Source: Deltaproteobacteria bacterium | Lineage (GTDB): Bacteria > Bdellovibrionota > UBA1018 | Length of the DNA stretch: 8,145 bases | Assembly: GCA_016194835.1 (NCBI GenBank) | Contig: JACQAU010000102.1 | Coordinates: 1 to 8,145, forward strand | Direction: 5' to 3' | Shown here: positions 1-8,145 of the stretch, one piece after another | Layout: every line of letters starts with the position of its first letter | Numbering within the stretch: the first letter of the stretch is position 1 | The notes under the pieces: model-generated | The model's database searches: none | What the model was told of the DNA's origin: nothing | What the model saw: the letters and a program-made list of their open reading frames with translations, nothing else | Translations under genes and position numbers: made by a program

Positions 1-1
1 G

Positions 2-1180
2 GGAGAGCATGTAGAGGATTGGAATTCTGAATTGGTTCAAGGTAGCTCTCGAAAAGATTTGAAAGCGGGCTATCATGTGATTTGGCCTAGGGATCTCTAT
101 CAGATGGCAACCTCGTTTTTAGCGATAGATGACACGAAAACTGCAAAATCGGCATTAGATTTTTTAAAAAATACACAAATCAAATCTCAAAGTGGTGATT
201 GGGAGTATGGGTTTCGAAAGCATTCGAAAGAAGGTTCTTGGTTTCAAAACACTTGGAGTAACGGCGAGTCTTTTTGGGGGGGACTACAGTTAGATCAGGT
301 AGCATTGCCTATTGTTTTAGCGCATCAACTTTGGCTCTCTGGCGAAATAAGTGCCACCGATGTTTGGGAAATGGTTAGAAAAGCCGCTGATTTTATACAA
401 GCTTTTGGGCCATGGACGCCAATGGAAAGATGGGAGGAGGCCTTCGGGGCTTCTCCATCCACGATTGCAGCAGAGATTGCGGGACTTTATAAGGCATCTG
501 AGTTTGCTCAAAGTGTGGGAGATTTCGAACGGGCCAAGCAGTATCAAGCTACAGCCCAAGCATGGAATTCAAAAGAAGGCGACAATATCAGTACATGGAC
601 GTTTACTCACACGGGTTTTTTTGACTCTGGAAATTATTTTATCCGAATCGCAGGTGCAGGAGATTGGAATGAAATTTGGGATCCAAATGGAGAATACACA
701 TTTTGGATAAAAAATGGCGGTGGAATGCATCGCGAAAAAGATATTTTAGATGGAGGTTTTTTAGAACTGGTGCGACTTGGTGTGCGTAAGGCCGAAGATC
801 CTTTGATCCGAGAGTCAGTTTCGATTTATGATCGATATCTTAAGGTAGATCTAAAAGGTATTGGCCCAGGATATTATCGATACACCGGAGATCAATATAA
901 CTATGACGACACTTCAGGAAAACAAACACATGGGATGCTTTGGCCACTGCTTACTGGAGAGAGAGGACATTATGCTTTGAGCTTAGGGCAGCAAGTTGAT
1001 CCATATATTTATGCGATGGAGAAAATGGCAACACCCACACACATGTTGCCTGAGCAAGTTTGGGATGGGGGCGATTTTCAGGGGCTGCCAACTGGAGCCG
1101 CAACCCCACTGGGCTGGGCTCATGCTGAGTACATTAAATTACTACGCGCTAAAGCAGATCGGAAAACATCTGGACAGTAG
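2..1180 (+). CDS. GH15 glucoamylase/glucodextranase-type glycosidase, C-terminal catalytic part
   Basis: The reading frame is open from base 2 with no stop, so the true start lies left of the window and this is a partial gene. The visible part is the (alpha/alpha)6-barrel of glycoside hydrolase family 15, which releases glucose from the ends of alpha-1,4/1,6-glucans. Landmarks are YHVIWPRDLYQMA near 74-112, WGGLQLDQ near 278-301, and ERWEE at 425-439. In that motif the first Glu after Trp (434-436) matches the family's general acid. LPEQVWD follows, with its Glu at 1052-1054 matching the general base, then PTGAATPLGWAHAEY, the usual GH15 ending. Nothing is appended after the barrel. Bacterial members usually carry an N-terminal beta-sandwich domain, which would be off the left edge. 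The exact substrate (starch, maltooligosaccharide, dextran) cannot be told from this part. No strong terminator follows. Its GC is higher than that of its neighbours. Confidence 0.93.
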   Translation, partial: GEHVEDWNSELVQGSSRKDLKAGYHVIWPRDLYQMATSFLAIDDTKTAKSALDFLKNTQIKSQSGDWEYGFRKHSKEGSWFQNTWSNGESFWGGLQLDQVALPIVLAHQLWLSGEISATDVWEMVRKAADFIQAFGPWTPMERWEEAFGASPSTIAAEIAGLYKASEFAQSVGDFERAKQYQATAQAWNSKEGDNISTWTFTHTGFFDSGNYFIRIAGAGDWNEIWDPNGEYTFWIKNGGGMHREKDILDGGFLELVRLGVRKAEDPLIRESVSIYDRYLKVDLKGIGPGYYRYTGDQYNYDDTSGKQTHGMLWPLLTGERGHYALSLGQQVDPYIYAMEKMATPTHMLPEQVWDGGDFQGLPTGAATPLGWAHAEYIKLLRAKADRKTSGQ

Positions 1181-4100
1181 TTGGAGATTTTTATTTGCAA
1201 GTTTATTTGCAAGATTGATGTGATCGGTTCCACTTTAACCATTGAGACAATATAGTAGCAGCTTTTTCTGGACATCGTTGGATAAGCGCTATTATTTGTT
1301 TACGGTAAAACCCAATATTCTGATTTTCACGGGGAAACAGTTTTGTGATTTTTAATGTATTCCATTTTACATATCCCTCCTTGGACATTTGATTTAAAAG
1401 CAGCTCTCAAGAAACATATCGGTAATAAAAAAAATGACTCAAGGGGCAAGTTTTTCCTAGGCGGAAAATGTATAAATACCTGATATAGTTCGTTTGATTT
1501 ATTCTTTAAATCAAATTATTATCCGGTATGTTATAAACAAAAATTATGCGCCTATAGCTCAGTTGGATTAGAGCGTCGCACTACGGATGCGAAGGTCGGT
1601 GGTTCAAATCCTCCTAGGCGCGTAAAATTAAGGACATATTCATCATGAAAGCAACCAATAGAGTACTTGATAAGCTGTCGTGGATTTTTGCCATTTTCTT
1701 GTTCTGTCTTGTGGCGTTTCGCCCTTCTGCTGAACAATGGGATTATTATAATATGCATGAATCCGTAAAAGCCTTTAATCTGGGCCTTGATCCCTATCAG
1801 CATAAAAATCTGCAAATGATCACCGAACGTCCAACTTATTCTGGAGTTGGATACAGCTACCCTCCTTTAATTATTATTTGTTTTGAGTGGCTGTCTTTGC
1901 TTTCAGCTAAAGCTGGGTATTTTATTTGGCTGGTTCTAAAGCTTTTAACTTACATTATCTTATTTATGATTTGGAGTAGATATTTTCTACCACTTAAGAA
2001 TAATTTTTTGACTATTTTTTACTTTATTTTTGCGTTTAACTCAACTCTCTATATTGATCTAGCCACAGGAAATGTCTCTGCATTTGAGCAGCTTGTAATC
2101 TGGTCTAGTTTTATTTTCCTATTAAATGCTAGAATCTGGCCATATTGCATTTGTATTGCCATCATTTCACAAATTAAACTGATACCAATTGTTTTCCTGT
2201 TATTACCATTAGTGATTCACAAGAAACCATATTGGTTACCCGTAATTGGATCAGCTGGAATTTTTTCGCTAATATTTTCAGTTAATTATTTTATTTGGCC
2301 TGAATATTTTGTATCGTTTGCTAATATTGTACAAAATCTTCACCAATATCCCCTGGCTAAAGCACACGGGTTACTTGAGTTATTTGGTGAGCTATTTGGT
2401 GAGTTATCAGGAATACCAAAGTTACTATACTTACTACTATTCGTTATAATTGTTCCACTCAGTTACTCTGCAATTAAAAACTTTCAACATAGAAATAAAA
2501 CCTATGACATCAAGAAAGTGATTTTATTTTTTTGCGCAACATACGTAGTAGCAATTCCCAGGATGAAAGACTACAGTTATGTTATTATTTTGCTTCCGGC
2601 GCTTTACGCCCTAATGGAACTTCCTCAGAAGTATTTAGTTTCAGTAATTCTTATACCGATTTTAGCACCAAATGCAATAAACAGCATACTCCCAGGGAGG
2701 AACTTCTTTTTAATTGTCTATAACTATATGCCATTTTTGTGTTCGTGCGCAATTTGGTATTTATTCTATACTAACCTTACTCACTCTTCACACCCTGCTC
2801 CACACTTAAGGCAAAACGACTGAGACCCGATTGCCTTAACAAGTCCATTAACTTAATCACAAGGCCATGTGGTGTTTTCTCATCTGCACTAATCATTGCT
2901 GTCTGGGCTGTCTGGGCTGACTGATTTGTATATAAATTCTTTTGCTCTGCAAGTCGTTTTACCAAGAGTGACCAATCCATTTTTTCACTTCCCCAGAAAA
3001 TATCACCACCTTGTGTAATAATAAATTGGAGCGGAGATTTTAACCCAGATTCTCCCGACATAGCCTTTGGTAACTGAACTTTAATAGCTGATTGATAAAT
3101 CACAGGTGCGGTAATTAAAAAAATCACTAAAAGCACTAATACAACATCCACCAACGGTGTAACATTAATATTAGAAATCAGTTCTTCATCACTCGTATTT
3201 AAGTCAGTTGCCATAATTTGCCATTTGACCAATTATAAAACTCTTTAGTGCTTCAGCTTCTAGTTGGGCAGTTTTCACTCTTTTTTGAAAAAGATTAAAA
3301 GCCACAACCGCCGGAATGGCAACCAATATACCAATCGCCGTTGCAATAAGCGCTTCAGCAACTCCAGCGGTCACTGTCTGTACCCCGGTGCCTACTTGCT
3401 GTGATAAATCATGAAATGCCCTGATAATCCCCAATACAGTTCCAAATAAGCCGACAAAAGGTGCATTGTTTCCTATGGTAGCTAATATTGCCAAATTTTT
3501 ATCCCAAAGAATTTTTGTTTGTATCATAGCATCTTGGGCTATTTGGTTTAAAACTTCGACCGAGTAGCTTTTATCTTTAATGAAATTTAATAGTACAAAG
3601 CTTACGTGTAATCCCATATTTTGTTCATATTGATTAGACTTAGTATGTACTTTAATAACCTTAAACGCATTATCTAGCCTATCTGGTAATTTGCTTTGAG
3701 TTATGGCAATTCTAATATCATTCTTGATCACATTCACGTTTCGAGATGCAGCTTTATAAAAAAAAGCTCTCTCAAACATAATAGCAACAGAAATAACAGA
3801 TAAAATAATTAATATATAAAGAACCCACTCTGCACCAACTAAAGACATTCCTAAAAAAAGATGTGATAACATAATATATTAAAACTACACCTACTTTGGG
3901 GTTGTTCACAAGATGAACTAGGTGTTATTAAAAAAGATGAGAAGTTTTTTAAAAATAAACGATATTGCAAAGCATTATTTTTAGTGACACATCTGGTTAA
4001 AACGAGGTTTTTATTATGTCTTACGAAATAGTAACAAAAAATAACGTTAGAGACAGATTTATTAGCTACAATAAGCCTACAATCTGGAGGGATTGTGATG

Positions 4101-7100
4101 CAAAAGATTGGAACAACTGGATCTGGCAACAACAAAAAAGAATTAAATCAATGGAACAATTAGAAAAAGTTATTGCTGTCACAGAGGAAGAACGCACAGC
4201 TTTTGCCAAATCTCATGAAATGTTCAATATGGGAATAACTCCTTATTATGCCTCTTTGATTGATAAAAACGACCCCAATTGTCCCATACGACTCCAATCG
4301 GTTCCCAAAATGGGAGAACTGCATATTTTACCAGAAGAATATGAAGATCCTTTGGCGGAAGAGCGAGATATGCCAGTACCAGGTGTGACACACCGATATC
4401 CTGATCGCGTATTGTTTTATACAACTCATAACTGCCCAGTTTACTGTAGACACTGTACAAGGAAGCGCAAAGTGTCAGATCCTTCGAGTGCGACAGCGCA
4501 AAAACAACTCGAAGATGGTTTAGTCTATATTGAATCTCACAAGGAAATTCGTGACGTTGTGATTTCAGGGGGAGACCCACTATCAAATTCTGATGAAAGA
4601 CTTGAATATATTTTATCTCGCCTAAGAGCAATGGATCATATTGAGGTGTTTAGACTGGGTACTCGAAATTTGGTGACTTTGCCACAAAGAATTACAGATG
4701 CATTTGTCAACATGGTAAAAAAATACCACCCTGTTTTTATTCACACACACTTTAATCATCCAAAAGAATGCACACAAGAGTCATTTGATGCGTGTGCTAA
4801 ACTCGCAGATGCGGGTTGCGTAATTAATAATCAGATGGTTTTACTAAAAGGCATTAACGATGATCCAAAAACAGTAAAAATGTTAAATCATAAACTTCTT
4901 ATGATGCGTGTAAGACCGTATTACATTTTTCAATGTGACATGTCGCAGGGTATTAGTCATTTCAGAACCCCAATTGAGGTTGGAATTAATATTATTGAAA
5001 ATTTAAGGGGATGGACCAGCGGAATGGCAGTACCTCATTATGTAGTAGACGCACCAGGCGGAGGCGGAAAAATCCCACTTATGCCAAATTATGTAGTAAA
5101 AAGAGACAATAAGAAATGGGAACTTAGAAATTTTAGACAACAAAACTATACCTACAAAGAACCATAAGGACTTGTAACTTTTATTTATTCACAAGCCCCA
5201 AGCAAAGACTAAAAAGTAAATAAACTATAATTATTTAATATTAGTATTTTTTTGACACATAGCAAGGAAACTGATCTAATTATATGTGTGTCCTTTATTT
5301 TTTTTCCTTGTGTCCGAAAAGAACTATAGAGTTTGTTTGAAACCATTAATAATGCCCACTTGTACGTTAGTCAGTACATTAGAAGGAGAGATCCATGATC
5401 AGACCAGAAATTTTAACTAATTCATCCCCCGAAGAATCTGATGAATATCTACAGAAATTAGAAAAAAGACTAGAAAGACTCGAAGGGAAAACAGAAGATC
5501 AGTTTCGTTATTTTTCAAAATCTGCTTCAATGCACTCCGTAAACGAAACAATATCTCAGTTGCGTAAAGAAGCCATGCGCGGTGACGAAGAAAAATCAAA
5601 TATATTAATTTTAGGAGAAAAAGGAACAGAAAGAGAAGGCATCGCAAGAATTATTTGTGCAAGCTCACGAAGAGGAAAAGAGCCATGGTTTCACATACAC
5701 TGTGCTTCATACACTGACACAGAATTAGAAAATGAACTTTTTGGCAATACTCAAACCTATGGCATTTTTGACCTTGCAGAACATGGAACAGTTTTTTTAG
5801 ACAATATAAGCTCACTAAGCCGCGATTTGCAGTCAAAACTTCTTAGATTTATTTTAGAAAAAAGCTTTGTACCAACGAACAGTTCTGTCAATCATAATGC
5901 CAATGTGAGATTAATATTTGGTGGAGATTTTGACTGTAATGACAAAGTAAAATTAGGTTATTTTAGAGAAGATTTACATCAAAAAATTAGCGAAATTACT
6001 ATTGCACTTCCGTCTTTAAGGCAACGCAAAGACGACATATTGAATATGGCCCACTTTTTTGTAGAAAAAGCTTTCAGACTAAGAGGAAAAACATTTCCCG
6101 GATTTTCAGAAGATCTTGAGAGATTTCTGATAGATTACTCATGGCCAGGAAATGCACACGAGCTAATACACTTAATGGAACGAATTGCGCTAATATCAAA
6201 TGCCAATAGCCCTATTTCTCTTGCTGAAGCAATAAGCTTCCACGCGCAAGAAGCCTTATTAGATTCACCCACTAATAGCGAAAAAAAATTAGAACTAGTT
6301 ATTTCGCCAAATGCCGCTCCAGAAAGCTTGGGGTATATAAGTTACATGCAGCTTAAGAAAAAATGGAACAGTCATTTCGAAAAAGACTACTTAGCCGCTG
6401 CACTTGATAGACACCAAGGCAATGTATCTTCTGCTGCACGAGAAGCAAAATTGGACCGCAGCAATTTCTTACGCCTCTTAAGACGACACGGTCTTAGAGC
6501 ACATGAGTTTAGAAAAGCAGCCTGAGTTTATTTTAGGGTGAGACCCAATTTTTTATAAAACGCTTCTGAATCTGGCTCTCTCCCCAAGAACTCTTTTAAT
6601 AAAACAAATGGATCTTGCATGCCACCTTGCTCTAAAATTATATGTCTATAATTCATTCCTACTTGTGGATTAAGAAGCCCATCGTGTTCAAAACGAGTGA
6701 ACATATCGGCAGCATATGCTTCTGACCAGAGGTAACCATAATAACCTGCTTCGTACCCACTCATAAGATGTCCAAAAGTAGCAGGAAAGTGATTGCCTTG
6801 AGCGGCCTTAAATCCCATCACTTGCTCATGGAGATCATTATAGAATGTTGTCACGTCTAAAACTGGTTCTGAAGAAGAATGGATTGATAAATCAAAAAGA
6901 GCATAAAGTACTTGTTTAGTGTAAGATTTTCCATAATCATATTTCCTAAGATCCATCATAGTCTTAAGCACTTCTTCAGGAAGTTTTTCGTCATTATTTT
7001 TGTAATGTCCTGAAAGTGTACGCAAAATATCTTTGTTCCAAACCCATTCTTCTAACATTTGAGAAGGAGCTTCGACAAAATCGGTTTTTACCGAAGTACC

Positions 7101-8145
7101 CGACAGACTAGCGAAAGGTGCTTTTGTTAGAGTTTGATGCATAATGTGGCCAAACTCATGAAACATAGTTTCTACCTCATCATGGCTTAATAATGATGGT
7201 TTACCATCTGCCGGGGGATTGAAATTACCAACAATAACAGAAACAGGCTCTTGATATCCATTTTGTGTTGATGCACCAGAGATCACTGTAAATGCTGCAA
7301 AATGGTCATACTTTCCATCTCTTGGGTTTTTCTTTTTTAACTTGATTACTAAAATAAAAAATATCCCAGGCTTGCAACTCTACATCACTTCCTGTCTGTA
7401 ATTTCTTATATTGTCTTAGTTCTGCTAATTCTGCTTTTATTTTGGGCTGAAACTTTTCTCTTAGACCTTCTAAAAATTTTTTTACAACCTGTGCACTTTT
7501 AGCCATACGATCATTTATTTTAAAATCTGCCCAATTATTAAAACCTAAAAGCTTTGCCAGCTCATGTCTTAATTTTAGTGCCCTTTGGAGTAAGTCTGTA
7601 TTTTGTTCTGCGGCACGATTTAAAAACGCCAAGTACATTTTTTTCCTTGTTTCTTCGTTTTTAGCATTTTCGAGGAACTGTACATAATTTGGTTCATTTG
7701 CCTTAACAGAATACTTTCCGTCTTGTGGTTCACCAAAAGATTTAATTAATTCTTGGGATATCCCTTCAAACTCATCTAAAGTAAAACTAAGTACTGTTTT
7801 GTCTTCTCTTAAATTTTTTTCAAAATCTAATTCAAGCTTTACTAATTCTTGCATCAAATTATTGTATTTTTCTCTTGCGACAGCTTCTAAATGTGCTCCG
7901 TTCTTAACAAACGTTTTTAGAGTCTCTGTTCGCAAGGTTATTTCATTTCCTTGTGTGGGTTTCTGAAAGTCTAAGGCCAAGTAAAGATCATTTCTGGAAA
8001 ATATTTTTACCTTTGTTTTTTCAACCTCTTCTTCACAATTTGTACCCTCATCCCTTAATTTCTCATTAAGATGAACATAGGCCATAAACGTCAATAGATT
8101 AGTTTCATCCATAAATATGGACAAAGCATTTTCAAATGCTAAAAG

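Overview
The window looks like a piece of an AT-rich Gram-negative chromosome. ExbB/ExbD imply an energised inner membrane with a periplasm. A bacterial enhancer-binding-protein relative, a lysine 2,3-aminomutase-type radical SAM enzyme and a GT87-type membrane glycosyltransferase sit close together. This mix would suit a deltaproteobacterium-like or Bdellovibrionota/Oligoflexia-type genome, but that placement is an inference; no marker gene fixes it. Rough line counts give about one-third GC over most of the window. The first gene is clearly richer, about 42-58% in the lines counted.

Layout. 2-1180 (+) is the C-terminal half of a GH15 glucoamylase-type enzyme with both catalytic acids present; it enters from the left edge. 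1181-1547 has no secure gene. It holds a 12-bp tandem duplication, a possible minus-strand mini-ORF resembling the FliF C-terminal tail, two short inverted repeats and an extended -10 promoter. 1548-1622 (+) is tRNA-Arg(ACG), followed 22 nt later by a GT87-family polyprenyl-phosphate-dependent glycosyltransferase (1645-2823, +). That gene overlaps tail to tail by 47 bp with exbD (2777-3214, -), which forms a translationally overlapped pair with exbB (3204-3872, -). A 143-bp divergent spacer containing a compound inverted repeat separates exbB from kamA (4016-5167, +). A 227-bp spacer with palindromes leads to 5395-6525 (+), a regulator built like a sigma54 activator whose ATPase and sigma54-contact motifs have all been lost. 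Only 2 bp downstream, convergent, lies an M3-family oligopeptidase (6528 to beyond 8145, -). It is broken by what looks like an internal deletion that also shifts the frame.

How the genes work together. Only exbB-exbD is a clear operon: a proton channel that energises an outer-membrane transporter or envelope machine. kamA (lysine to beta-lysine) is followed in the same direction by the degenerate regulator, so local control is conceivable but not shown. The glucoamylase, the glycosyltransferase and the peptidase look like independent housekeeping or accessory functions.

The points most worth following up are the pseudo-AAA+ regulator, the deleted M3 peptidase, and the mini-ORF at 1203-1388, whose best ribosome-binding site is out of frame with its conserved part. 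I found no CRISPR array, insertion sequence, phage gene or obvious new defence system.
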